A DNA stretch of 64,000 bases from Siphonodentalium dalli (lineage: Eukaryota; Mollusca; Scaphopoda; Gadilida; Siphonodentaliidae): NCBI GenBank assembly GCA_032622095.1, contig CP136063.1, positions 115,962,723-116,026,722 of the forward strand, given 5' to 3'. This document shows positions 44,468 through 56,330 of this stretch, in pieces. The position numbers and the translations under genes are program-made. The notes under the pieces are model-generated. The model did not search any database, was not told the DNA's origin, and worked only from the letters and a program-made list of their open reading frames with translations. Numbering within the stretch: the first letter of the stretch is position 1; each line of letters begins with the position of its first letter.

Positions 44468-45507
44468 CCCATGATGCTTACAAACTGTCATTTATGGGAA
44501 TTTTGGGCAATAAAACAAGACAAGAAGTAATATTTTAATATACACATCAAAATGAAAAAAATACTTTCTCAAAGTAACTTATACTTAACTTTATTTAATC
44601 TGGAGGTCGTGTATATTTCCCCGAAACTCTGTGTTGGATCGACTTTATTTTAAGGATCTATTTCTTCAGTTTTACTGTCCCGATTTCTTGGGATTTTTGG
44701 TTTGCAAAGGGTCATATCCGAGTTTAAGCCCACTTGGATTTTTGAGCTCAAATAAAACAAAGGCCCCCTGGGCCTAAACGCGGGTCAGTACGGTAAGTTT
44801 GAAAAGTCCCACTATAACCGAAGAACTATATTTTGAAATGGTGTGATTCGGTTCTCCGATTATTTTTCAACACAAAAGTCAAAACGCACATGGACGAATA
44901 TCACACGCATGGCAAGTCAGACACAAGAGTTCTAATTTGCTGCAATTTTGCTTGCGAAAATCGTCAACAAAACTACCGTTCTGATCCTCCATTATGTCAT
45001 TAAGTTTTTAGTGCGGGAATTGTTCTCAAAGCACATAGGAAATTTGACTTTGGGGCGATCGGTTTTCACCATTTTGTTCGGAAAACCCCGCGCTATATAT
45101 AGAAATGGAAACTAGTATACCCAGAACAAACTCCGGACTAGGCCGGAGTTCTTCGCACCTCTTCGGCTTTCAGTTAAAACGTAAACAAACAGAAAAAAAA
45201 GCGATGTTTGTGGCAATCAACCGGAATATTCTATGTGTAATTTAACATTAAAGTTAGATTATTATACACCATTATGACCATAAGATGTCTCTCTTTCCGA
45301 TGTATATAGCATCATGTATTGATTTGTTAGGTAAATCGAGTAAAATACACCACAGATTCCCGCCACAGATCCTGGGCGTAATTCGTGTTATAAGAAGTCT
45401 ATGGGCGCGATCTCGGACTAAAATCCAGCATATCGCCATACTAATATCTTAGCTGGTTTTAGTACGAGAAGACTTGGACTAGAATGTTATGTGGTCTTGC
45501 CCCAATG
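44468..45507. other. Unassigned sequence
   Basis: No gene or bounded element was recognised. A small palindrome, ACTCCGGACTAGGCCGGAGT, is at 45130-45149. DIRS-C recombinase similarity fades out on the right side of this stretch. Confidence 0.4.
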
Positions 45508-46086
45508 TTATGTTTGAAGTGGCTGAATGTTAAGGTCATTTGGTGTTTTACCCCTTGAAATACTAACATCCCCAAATTGGATAACTTTATTTTGACCACT
45601 TAATGTTGTCGGACAGAACTCACCAATTCTCGCAAAGGCAAAAAATCCAGATGTGATTGCTGCCCGGTACAGAGCTTGAGCATATTGTGTGTTTACTACT
45701 ACATTCAAAGAATCCAGAAGTTTCCTAAGCATAGTTGGAGTAATTGGCTTGCGGTGATCTGGGCTTGAACGCAACCTCTTGGTACCAACCAACATCTTCT
45801 GGATCTTAAAGTCTGATACAGGGTCTGGGAAGTTGTGCAATTTATTAAAATAGGTGATGGCTGATAACATGGACCGAATTGTCCTATAGGCCAGGCCTTT
45901 CCTGTATATATAAGCTATGAATAGAGAAATTGTCTCGGTGGTAGCTGGGAAAGGCTGAGAGGCGATATTCGTACAAAATGATATGTAGTTACTGCGCACC
46001 CTGGCATACGCTGCATGAGTACGGGGTGCTAGGCCATTATAAAGCAGGAAAAAAACTGCTTTTTCCTCCGCTAACGGGACCCCCAA
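45508..46086 (-). pseudogene. DIRS-C tyrosine recombinase, truncated and fused to RT
   Basis: Of the 192 codons, the first eight (GVPLAEEK) are RT sequence; the rest begins LAPRTHAAYARVRSNYISFC, a recombinase core-binding domain, and continues to ITSGFFAFARIGEFC with the first catalytic Arg. The frame ends in NIQPLQT before the His-x-x-Arg and Tyr motifs. Decayed similarity may extend some 20 codons further. The join between the RT and recombinase pieces is in frame, so an internal deletion removed the RT C-terminus and RNase H. It cannot be catalytic. Confidence 0.75.
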
Positions 46087-46505
46087 ATAATCGCAAACAT
46101 CAACGTGGTCTTCAGACTATCCTCACAAGCCTTATGACCCCTCTCCAGAACCAGGAAATCATCTACCACATTCACTATTCGCCCTATGCCAACACTTTGG
46201 AAAATCCAGGACAAAGCTGTACTAAAACGCTCAAAAATGAAGCAACTTGACCGACCCCCCATTGGGAGGTATCTGTCAAAGTAAAAAATGTTCCCAAAAT
46301 GGATCCCGAGCTGGGGGTAGTTCATTGGGTGTACTGCGAGTTGTCTGAATGAATTTCTGATATCAAATTTTGCCGAATAGCATGAAGGGCCGATATCTGT
46401 AATAATTGAGATTGCATCTTGGATAGTTTCATAGGAAACTGATGAAATTTCCTCAGGTATCCCATCATTCACTGAGAATCCATGTGGAAATGAAAGGTGT
46501 TGAAT
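46071..46505 (-). pseudogene. DIRS-C reverse transcriptase, palm part
   Basis: The minus frame reads LSFPHGFSVNDGIPEEISSV, CYSAKFDIRNSFRQLAVHP (first catalytic Asp), LGIHFGNIFYFDRYLPMGGR and IVNVVDDFLVLERGHKAC (DD pair). FD...FRQ..VHP and VVDDFL are typical of DIRS/Ngaro RT. Codons upstream of 46505 belong to inserted element E. A frameshift near 46100 separates it from the next piece. Confidence 0.8.
46501..46505. repeat. Target-site duplication of element E, left copy
   Basis: TGAAT, matched by TGAAT at 54312-54316. Keeping one copy joins the two RT halves in a consistent register across the junction. Confidence 0.8.
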
Positions 46506-46639
46506 CAGGGTTCGCACAGAAATGAATAGCACTTGAATTTTGGACATTGGAATGAATAGTCCTTGAATCCGATTTGAACCTTGAATAGTACTTGAATTCA
46601 ACTAACAGTCCTTGAATAGTCCTTGAATATTGAGAAAGT

Positions 46640-47075
46640 ACAGAACTGGGGCCGTGTTTCCTCCCCTACGCTTGTAAAATATTTGTATATATCATTAACT
46701 ATCCGACCGGAGTTGGTAAGTAAAGCGGGAAACAACAGTTGTGCTTCGTTTCATCCAACATTCCGACCTTTGACTATATGTTCTGTCACAGGATAGTTCC
46801 GCTTCCGTGTTTTTTATTAGGCCGATAAACATCTAAATTGTCAAGCGGTAATTTAGAAATATATACCCATCTTGACAATGACTAAAGACACAAATAGCCC
46901 ACCATTGTCCAAAATAATGGCATAACTGTGCAACGTATAAATACAATGATGACTGTTGTAAGAACGCAGAACCCACGTGGTACGGTATGTGAAGTCTCCT
47001 AATTTCATGATAGTAACGTTCTTTCAAACATGAACTCAAGTGATTTTATTTGATAATCCAAGTTATATATTACAC
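46640..47075. other. Element E interior, left unique part
   Basis: AT-balanced sequence with no recognised frame or repeat between the subterminal AGTCCTTGAAT cluster and the first R8 copy. Confidence 0.4.
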
Positions 47076-47076
47076 T

Positions 47077-49310
47077 AGCAGGTTAGCCCACCACTGGCGT
47101 GGTTCGTCTCATGGCTTTGTTCGAAAAAGCAATTGCAACAGCTTCCGAGACACGTATGCTGCACCTAGGTGTAAAATTTCGTCGAAATCCGCCAGTTTTA
47201 CCCGATTTGACCTTGAATTGATCATTTTCAAGGTCAGGTCGGGGTCACAATTTAACCCGTCCATGACACTTCCCGCACAAAAGTACCCCTAGGTAGCAAG
47301 TTTGAGCTCAATCGGTTGGAGTCTATAAAGGACACACACATATATATCATTTGTGGGTACCCGTTTCAAGGTGAAGATCACCTCGGGCGGAAATAGTGAC
47401 CAATGAAAATCTCCCCCATTCCTAGGAAGCCCTAAGTACGTAAGAATCACACAACACGCTCATGTCTGGATACAGTCACGCTTGCGTCTGGACCCAGACC
47501 TAAGAATCACACTACACGCATACGCTCGTTATCAACGACACTGCGGATACGAACGCTCTTTAACTATCAACGCGATTAACCCCACAGTGCCAAGGACGGT
47601 CATTTTTGTAACTGGGGGTGGAAAATGTGTGCTCGGAGCTTCTCCAAAACGGCGCGACAATTCCCGTGGGATTTTACCCTTAGATGGGAAGTTTGGTCTC
47701 GATCGGTCCAGCCGTTTTCGATTCTATAAAGTATATATATACACATATACACACATATATACGGAGTTCTCAAAATATAGAGTAGACTAGCAGGTTAGCC
47801 CGCCACTGGCGTGGTTGGTCAGAAACATGACATTTAATATTGACTTTTTTTTCCTTTTTTTTTTTTCCCTGAGGTAATTGTGCCTTTTTCTGGCGGAAAA
47901 ATTGACCTGATGAAATCCCCCCCCCCCTTCCTAGGAACGACAGACAACGCATTCTTTGTTTTTCAATGAGTTAATTCATGGTACCCGTCCTAAACTTCCC
48001 CGTTCCTAGGAACGACAGACTTTTTAATCAAGAGAAATTATGATACCCGTCCCTAAAAGAGGTATGATTTTAGGTATGATTTTTAACCTGCCCGTGGCCA
48101 TTGAGCAGCCCCTGACCGAGGTTGTCCACCCTTACGAGATGGTCAATAGTCCCCGCAGATTCGTTCATGACGAAATATGAGTGCGACAGAGAATATTGTT
48201 TGATCTAAAACAACTCGAACGAATGGCAGTCTAGCTATTCACAAAGAATTGTTAATCAACTGCGTCTGGTCTCGTATATCTCTGTTGCGTTGAATTGTAG
48301 ATCTAAAACAACTCGAACGAATGGCAGTCTAGCTATTCACAAAGAATTGTAAATCAACTGCGTCTGTTCCCGTATATCTCTGTTGCATTGAATTGTAAAC
48401 AAACGCTCTTTTATAGCGATGCATCAAAAACAAACGCTCATTAAATTATCACTTGATTAACCACCGCAGTGCCGTTTTTTGTGACTGAGAGTGGAGAACG
48501 GGTGGTCTGAGCTTCTCCAAAACGCCGCGACGACGATTCCCGTGGGTTTTTACCCTTAGATGGGAAGTTTGAACTCAATCGAGCCAGCCGTTTTAGAGTC
48601 TATAGAGGACACATATATTTATATATTTATATATATACGGAGTTCTCAAAATATATAGTAGAGAGATAATGACAATGGGGTTCTGTGTAATACATAGATT
48701 ATAAGTCGGAGCCCTATAATAACATAATATAACTAGAGGTCAGATTCCATGGAATCAGATATACTTCCATGGTATTCCATCCCATCCCATGTGAGTGTTA
48801 TGCGTATATGTGTGTTCCTCTTCGTGCGAATGCATATTGGTGCCTTACGATCCGATGGTGGACTTGCATTGACATTTCTAAATTTAATATATATTTTGGT
48901 ACTTCTGTCTGTCTGTTTGTTTGTCTGTCAGCTATGGCCGGGAAAACTGCTGGACGGATTTTGACGAAATCTGATAAATGTGGGTACTTTTTTGTCCAGG
49001 GAGTGTTTTGGACGGGTCGAATCGTGACCCCCGACCTGACATTGGTCTTCAAAAAGGTCAATCGAAGGTCAAATCGTGTAAAACAGACGGATTTCCACAA
49101 AATTCAATACCTAGGGGTACTTTTGTCCGGGGAGTCTTTTGGGCGGGTCATTGGCCTTCGAAATGATCAGTTCAAGGTCAAATCCGGTAAAACGAACGGA
49201 TTTCGACGAAATTTGATACCTAGGAAAACTTTTGTCCGGGGAGTGTTTTGGACAGGTCAAATTGTGACATTAGGTTACTTTTACAGTAGAACGGACATAC
49301 CTATATAGTA
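47077..49310 (+). repeat. R8 repeats, three consecutive copies
   Basis: Copies start ACTAGCAGGTTAGCCC.CCAC with TGGCGTGG at about 47082 and 47787, and both end ATATACGGAGTTCTCAAAAT (to about 47785 and 48660). The third (about 48730-49310) begins differently and has a GTCTGTCTGTTTGTTTGTC run, then GGACGGATTTTGACGAAATC modules with CGGGGAGTGTTTTGGAC. Module wording (GGGAAGTTTG..CTCGATCGG..AGCCGTTTT..AGTCTATA) differs from R1-R7, but the CGGATTT..GAAAT phrase and microsatellite are present. Confidence 0.55.
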
Positions 49311-49329
49311 TATCGGTGAGCATATTCAT

Positions 49330-50130
49330 GCATTTGCCTTGCTTCTTGATAAGTCCGTTTGAATTTGCATCATGAATAGAGGGTTTGAATTTGAGTAATA
49401 TATATCACCCGTTACAACGTTATACGCTACCAGGGTTAAACCGTTCAATATAAATCATTAAAAAGTGTACTAATCTTGCGTTTAGATACTACTTATCACA
49501 TCCACTCATCGAAAAGTTTTTATCTCAATATATGATTTTCGGAGTAATTTTCCCCATTTGATCTTCGGTGGAATTTGCCAAATCTGAACCAACCCGACAC
49601 AAACACTCCCGTGAGCAGGTTGCGTTTATATTAGAGAGGTCAAATTTTGGAGGCATGCCTACAGTATACCGGCTTACATACCACAGCACTAAACTCGCTC
49701 CTACATTAGCCCGTTTGGATTTGGGGCTAAAAATCGGCTAGTTATAGACTACAGAAGTATACATATTTATGATATATAGCGTTGTCACAAGTAAACCGTT
49801 CCATCTGAAAATTAGAAAATCGCCCTCTGGATGCGCGTGAACACTAGCCATCAGATGTACTCGTCAAAAAAAATTATCTCGATGTTTGAATTTTCCCCCC
49901 TTTGCAATTTTCGTGGTATTTTCCTAAATTCTCAACCCACACTGACACGCATTCTCCGTTGGGCATGTTACATGTATAGTATAGCCGTCAAACTTATGGG
50001 ACGTACATAAAGTATGTCAACGTACATGCTACGACATTATCTTGCCCTTTAACAAGCCGATTTGGATTTGGCTGGAAAAGTAGTTGCAATATTTCCGTAC
50101 CCCGTAACGCGGAAAGTACTGGGTAAAAAC
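49330..50130 (+). repeat. Degenerate tandem units of about 355 bp
   Basis: AAG.CCGTTTG.ATTTG occurs near 49350, 49707 and 50053. Each is followed by AC..GTTA.AACG-type and ATTATCTCGATG..TTTGA segments and a CCGACACAAAC or CTGACACGCATTC segment near the unit end. Identity is low, so the array is old. Confidence 0.45.
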
Positions 50131-50285
50131 ATTTTTAAGCGGTATATTCAAGTCCGAATCTCTCGTCCAATTCGGAATATGCAATAAACAAATTTGAGCT
50201 CTGTACTTATAAAAAAACAAAACAAAAAAACAAAACAAAACATTGGTTTATTCATCCTGGTGAATAATGTGTCCATTTTTATGGT

Positions 50286-53200
50286 CGGTAACTCCTCAGG
50301 AAAAGCTCGGACACAAGTTTTGATGCCGTTGGTCTGTAGGGCATATCGAGTTGTGCATACGGTCCAATTTTCGATGCTCTGCTCCTTATAATTTCCGAGA
50401 TAATAAAATGACATGTTTTCGTATAAAGGGAGATAACTCTGCGACGAAAGCACGGACAATATTCGTCATGCGTCTAAGGCACAGAACTCATTAACCCCAA
50501 CATAAGTACCAACTTTCAGTTCGATACTCCCCATATGTTCAGATATTAAGGCGTTGCAAAAGTGTCGAGTATAATAAAAATAATAGTGAAAAAATATATT
50601 ATTTTTTTAATTTCATTCCGTGGCGAAGCGTTCTGGCGACATCGCGATACCTTCATTTTCAGTATCCCTTAGATGCCTACGTTCCCTAGAGATTTCACGG
50701 TCCTCCTCCAATTAGTTTCTGAGTATTTTCAATAAAACGGAAAACGGCCCCAATAGAAAAACAATGTACTTCCTTGGTTACACCATGGAAGTATAATAAT
50801 AGAGAACATATTGAGATGAAAGAATCGTAGTTTAGTAACACAAAATATTCAGTTGTGTGACCATATGTTATCCTGGCTTTTGTATTTTCATCTGAGGTGT
50901 ATGGGAGTGACCCCTCCCCTGCCTCAAAACTGGGTGACGGGATAAGCACATTGTCAACATGGGCTAAAAATGCGAACTTTGAGGGCCCGTAACTTCGTTA
51001 TTTACCAACGGATTTTAAAACTGTTTTCAGTTTTGTGATCTGCTGCTCTCAGAGATGCGATGGTATGGATTTCATCTGATTCAGAGACGAATAACATTTT
51101 TGAAATTGACAAGCATATGTGCCCAATTTTAAACTTTGAGGGACCAAATCTCCGACATTTTCCAACGGATTAACGATCTGTTTTCAGTTTCCTAATCAGC
51201 TTGTATGGTAGATGTTATATTCCAAGTTTCATCTGATTCTGAGACCAAAAATAATTTGGGACCTGGGACCACCCCCTCCCCAAACCCACAATACTGAACC
51301 GAACCTGGCAGATTTTGGCGCAACAATTGCGCTATTTATTCCGGTCACACCAGCGTGTGATACGGCTTTTAATGTCGGATACTTTCAGAGGAGTTGCGGT
51401 CGTTAGCAGATCAGCGCAAAAACGCGAATTTCCAGGACCAACAACTCTGGTGTTTCTAATCGGATTTCAAAATTTCGTTTTGCTGTATGATCAACTTCAC
51501 TCATGGAATGCGCATACCTTAAAAGACTACTTTCGTTAAGAATTTGTTTTTTCGAAAAATTTGCCCCTACCCCAATGTAAAAATATATGACGACCCTGTC
51601 CAGTTTTTGTTTTCGCAATGAACTGACAACTACCAAGAGGACTGCGAAAACCGAATTCGGTTATCTACAATGATACAAAAGAACAGCTGAGTACAACCAA
51701 TTTGAGGTTTGCCTATTAATGGGCGGTAACTCCTCAGGAAAAGCTCGGACACAAGTTTTGATGCCGTTGGTCTGTAGGGCATATCGAGTTGTGCATACGG
51801 TCCAATTTTCGATGCTCTGCTCTGCTCCTTATAATTTCCGAGATAATAAAATGACATGTTTTCGTATAAAGGGAGATAACTCTGCGAAGAAAGCGCGGAC
51901 AATATTCGTCATGCGTCTAAGGCACAGAACTCATTAACCCCAACATAAGTACCAACTTTCAGTTCGATACTCCCCATATGTTCAGATATTAAGGCGTTGC
52001 AAAAGTGTCGAGTATAATAAAAATAATAGTGAAAAAATATATTATTTTTTTAATTTCATTCCGTGGCGAAGCGTTCTGGCGACATCGCGATACCTTCATT
52101 TTCAGTATCCCTTAGATGCCTACGTTCCCTAGAGATTTCACGGTCCTCCTCCAATTAGTTTCTGAGTATTTTCAATAAAACGGAAAACGGCCCCAATAGA
52201 AAAACAATGTACTTCCTTGGTTACACCATGGAAGTATAATAATAGAGAACATATTGAGATGAAAGAATCGTAGTTTAGTAACACAAAATATTCAGTTGTG
52301 TGACCATATGTTATCCTGGCTTTTGTATTTTCATCTGAAGTGTATGGGAGTGACCCCTCCCCTGCCTCGAAACTGGGTGACGGGATAAGCACATTGTCAA
52401 CATGGGCTAAAAATGCGAACTTTGAGGGCCCGTAACTTCGTTATTTACCAACGGATTTAAAAACTGTTTTCAGTTTTGTGATCTGCTGCTCTCAGAGATG
52501 CGATGGTATGGATTTCATCTGATTCAGAGACGAATAACATTTTTGAAATTGACAAGCATATGTGCCCAATTTTAAACTTTGAGGGATCAAATCTCCGACA
52601 TTTTCCAACGGATTAACGATCTGTTTTCAGTTTCCTAATCAGCTTGTATGGTAGATGTTATATTCCAAGTTTCATCTGATTCTGAGACCAAACAAAATTT
52701 GGGACCTGGGACCACCCACTCCCCAAACCCACAATACTGAACCGAACCTGGCAGATTTTGGCGCACCACTTGCGCTATTTATTCCGGTCACACCAGCATG
52801 TGATACGGCTTTTAATGTCGGATACTTTCAGAGGAGTTGCGGTCGTTAGCAGATCAGCGCAAAAACGCGAATTTCCAGGACCAACAACTCTGGTGTTTCT
52901 AATCGGATTTAAAAATTATGCGCATACCTTAATAATAGACTACTTTCGTTAAGAAATTTTGTTTTTTCGAAAAAAATTTGCCCCTACCCCAATGTAAAAA
53001 TATATGACCGACCCTGTCCAGTTTTTGTTTTCGCAATGAACTGACAACTACCAAGAGGACTGCGAAAACCGAATTCGGTTATCTACAATGATACAAAAGA
53101 ACAGCTGAGTACAACCAATTTGAGGTTTGCCTATTAATGGGCGGCAACTCCTCAGGAAAAGCTCGGACACAAGTTTTGATGCCGTTGGTCTATAGGGCAT

Positions 53201-53653
53201 ATCGAGTTGTGCATACGGTCCAATTTTCGATGCTCTGCTCCTTATAATTTCCGAGATAATAAAATGACATGTTTTCGTATAAAGGGAGATAACTCTGCGA
53301 AGAAAGCGCGGACAATATTCGTCGTGCGTTTAAGGCACAGAACTCATTAACCCCAACATAAGTACCAACTTTCAGTTCGATACTCCCCATATGTTCAGAT
53401 ATTAAGGCGTTGCAAAAGTGTCGAGTATAATAATAATAATAGTGAAAAATAATTCTTTTTTTAATTTCATTCCGTGGCGAAGCGTTTTGGCGACATCGCG
53501 ATACCTTCATTTTCAGTATCCCTTAGATGCCTACGTTCCCTAGAGATTTCACGGTCCTCCTCCAATTAGTTTCTGAGTATTTTCAATAAAACGGAAAACG
53601 GCCCCAATAGAAAAATAATATACTTCCTTGGTTACACCATGGAAGTATAATAA
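50286..53653 (+). repeat. Tandem 1.4-kb units, about 2.4 copies
   Basis: Units start at CGGTAACTCCTCAGG at 50286 and 51724 and, with one change, at 53142, giving periods of 1438 and 1418. Copies 1 and 2 are nearly identical over their length; copy 3 stops at about 53653. Differences are small indels (a repeated TGCTC, a deleted 20-base stretch near 52915). Near-identical 84-codon minus frames in copies 1 and 2 reflect the duplication. Confidence 0.85.
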
Positions 53654-54227
53654 TGAACAAATTACTGAATGCAGGTGCAAGAGATAAAGAAAAATAGGGG
53701 GACAGTTGTCACACTATACTCACAGTTGTAGATTTGGGGGGAATGGATAGGGCCAAAAATAAGGGGGGGAGGTGTACAGAATGTACATAACATTTTGGGG
53801 ATATACTCATAAAAAGCAATCAACTATATATTGATTTAAACCCAAGAACAATTTGATATATGTTAAGTGAATGTGTAAGGATGTGACTGTGCAATCAGTG
53901 GACTTCATTTGATTACTTTAAAAATATTTCTGCATTCTTCAGGGATGCTATTCCACAATGCTCTGGCTCTGTTTGAGATCATGCTTTTTTTAATTTTATG
54001 GTCCATTCACTTCAGTTGACTCGCATATGCAGTCTTGACATGTTAGAACTTTATTTAGTTGATGTATCTTCAAACTTTAACATAACAAGAACAACATGGA
54101 TGAGGACACTAGGTCACTATAACGCTTATAAGCCTGTAATCTTGCTACATATTAACATTTGCAAAGAAATGCCTGCTATTCGGGGAATGTTATCACCTGT
54201 TTGAATTGTCATCTATTATAGTGGACA
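53654..54227. other. Element E interior, right unique part
   Basis: AT-rich sequence without recognised frames, followed by the AGTCCTTGAAT subterminal cluster. Confidence 0.4.
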
Positions 54228-54311
54228 AGTCCTTGAAATCGACCGATATAGTCCTTAAATAGTCCTTGAATAGTCCTTGAATCAAATTATGAAAATCCTG
54301 TACGAACCCTG

Positions 54312-54595
54312 TGAATTAGGCGATAAGTGCCCGGGGTTGATTTTTTCGACAAGACCAATAGGTGAGATAATTAAATTGTCAAAAGGAGGCTGGGAAAATG
54401 GCCCGGCAATTCTGCCTGCTACTACCTCTTTATTCAACTTATCTGCTACTATGTCTGGATTTTCCAAAGCAGATTTAAGGTTTCATGCATGGCCCGAAGT
54501 TGCAGTTTGCGAACCCATGTCAAAACCAATTTCAAAACCTTTTTACCACAAATTCCCCCAAAGTTTTGTCATAGCCATCAAGCATTTTGCGCAGT
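54312..54595 (-). pseudogene. DIRS-C reverse transcriptase, N-terminal part
   Basis: The minus frame reads FEIGFDMGSQTATSGHA, then (after a stop) ALENPDIVADKLNKEVVAGR and PPFDNLIISPIGLVEK, the typical entry into a DIRS/Ngaro RT fingers domain (GPF..PPF.N...SP.G.V.K). An A-tract after the LVEK codons (six A) is one base out of register with the continuing RT frame, so a one-base slip is present in addition to the stop. Confidence 0.7.
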
Positions 54596-55619
54596 CTATT
54601 TACTCTGATTGGCGTTGGGAGCTGACAGGCTTCTGCGCTGTTTTGCGCCTGCGGACGACCCAAATCCAGCTCCCTTGCCTCGAAAGGTTGAATTTGGATG
54701 AGAAGTCCCTTTAGAACAATTTATAGCTTTGTGTAGAGATCCACATTTGAAACATTTGTGGTTATAACTGCATTGGCTAAAGGGACAAAACACACCCCCG
54801 TGGTACCACTTACAAAATCCAACAGGTACATGGATATCAGCGCCAAACTGGTTATTCTGTTTCCTTTGATCATTATATACCCTGTTACTGACAGGTGCCG
54901 AGAGTGCCCTTGGCTCTTTCGCCCGCATATACAACTCCCAATGCCAGCAGTCCCACCCCATCCCTGGGTTATGTTGATGTAACTCTCGAAATGATCTATC
55001 ATAAAATACCCAATCTGCTCTTATGGATGCCAAATGTCTAATGTTCGACTGATATTTTATCATTGGAATAGCAGACTGGGGGAACTTTTCCAAATAAACA
55101 GACATGTAGATCTCATAGGCATCCAGTCACCTCTCAATGGTAGAAATAATTTTAGGTTCAGCTGGTGCTGATGACAAGACTTTTCCAACAGGGGTGTCAA
55201 TCCACCGGGCCTGTGCAGGGGATCGGGTGGGAGCTGTTGGCAGCAATGTTGAAAATTCAATATATTCATCACCCCATATTTTACCCTTAACTTTACTAGA
55301 AATTTAAGCACTCAATGGTATAGAAATTGATTGAAATTGACTGGTTGAAGGGGATACACCCAGAACAGCTTTGACTGGAGACATAAATGAATACATATGG
55401 TCTTCAGAAACATCGGAATCTGTCATGGAGTGACTTGAAGAATGACTAGGTGAACTACCTGGCAAAGACTGCTGTCTGGAACGCTTACGGCCCCGCTTTG
55501 GAGGTGATTCACAGGGCCTTGATCGACATGCTCGAGATTGTGAACTTGACTGTTCATTGTCTTTGATTAGTCTGAAAGGCGTTACGCCCACGGGGAGTCT
55601 GCCTTGATGTATCTGAGCT
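54596..55619 (-). pseudogene. DIRS-C gag-like protein, central and C-terminal part
   Basis: The minus strand covers AQIHQGRLPVGVTPFRLIKD, then a Ser/Arg-rich linker, then after a stop and frame change VKYGVMNI (KIW.DEYI in an adjacent register), IERWLDAYEIYMSVYLEKFP, WVFYDRSFRELHQHNPGMGW and a zinc-knuckle-like CPFSQCSYNHKCFKCG with HKAINC. The order YV.F..LL / W..A..I...IYLEK.P / YD..FR..R / C-rich end is what I recall for gag of Ngaro-type elements in invertebrates. At least two register changes are present. The product would bind element RNA. Confidence 0.75.
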
Positions 55620-55639
55620 AACACTAGTAGTGTGGTCGT

Positions 55640-56330
55640 CGGAGGGTTAGACCCAGAAGAAATTGGTAAAGAAGCGGTTTTGGTGTCATTCGACGCGGGA
55701 GAATCTCATGTATAACATATCCAAAATCCGCTAAAATCCGCTTTGGGCAAAATTCAGGATCCAAGATGGCGTCCAATATGGCTGCCGTTAGTCAAAAGAT
55801 ACTCTGACTGAGATTAATTCGATAATAGTGAGAACAAATGTTGTCATATGTATACAAATGTATACATTTTTGCAAAGGTAAAATATTGTGCCACCTGTTT
55901 ATGGCAAAATTGGAACCCCTCGTCCCAGATGGCCACCAAAATGGCGGCCTAAACTCGAACATTTGAAGTTTTTGCCTAATATCTTAAAGATCAATTCCTG
56001 TTGTTTGATAATGGTTCAGACTGGCGACTTTGATTAGGCTTATTCATGTTAATTCAGCATTGGAGCAATGAAAGATACCATAAATGGGGTCCCAGACTCA
56101 TCTACACCCTCAAAAATTAGATTTTACAGAACGCAGTATAAAATTCCACAAAACTCGCCATTGTGATTACAGTCATATATCAACAAGAAATGGACAGAAC
56201 TGTACAATGTAAGTTGGGCATACCAATATCTATAAATACTCCAATTCAATGAAACCCAAATTGGCGCTTTGTCTCAAAATGGCGGTCAAAATATGGAAAA
56301 TGGCGGATATTGATCACAGTGTCATTCAAT
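55640..56330 (+). repeat. Left long arm of element D
   Basis: Inverse of 59015-59720. Shared landmarks in inverse order include ACCCAGAAGAAATTGGTAAA, CAAAATCCGCT, CCAAGATGGCGTCCAATATG, GATACCATAAATGGGGTCCC and CAAATTGGCGCTTTGTCT. Confidence 0.8.

Larger units (their letters stand above)
46506..54311. mobile_element. DNA transposon E, 7.8 kb, inserted in DIRS-C RT
   Basis: The ends CAGGGTTCGCACAG and CTGTACGAACCCTG are inverted (12 of 14 positions identical) and flanked by the 5-bp duplication TGAAT. Both subterminal regions carry AGTCCTTGAAT-type repeats in the same direct orientation (46556-46635 and 54228-54283). CAGGGTTCGTAC ends are, from memory, common to a widespread animal DNA transposon group; the 5-bp duplication would suit some hAT-like lineages, but I leave the class open. 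No transposase frame was recognised; the interior is repeats (R8 copies, tandem arrays). Confidence 0.75.

Noticed and set aside
50695-52392. Near-identical 84-codon minus frames at 50695-50949 and 52138-52392
   Set aside because: They match because the DNA is tandemly duplicated; there is no domain and copy 3 does not keep the frame.
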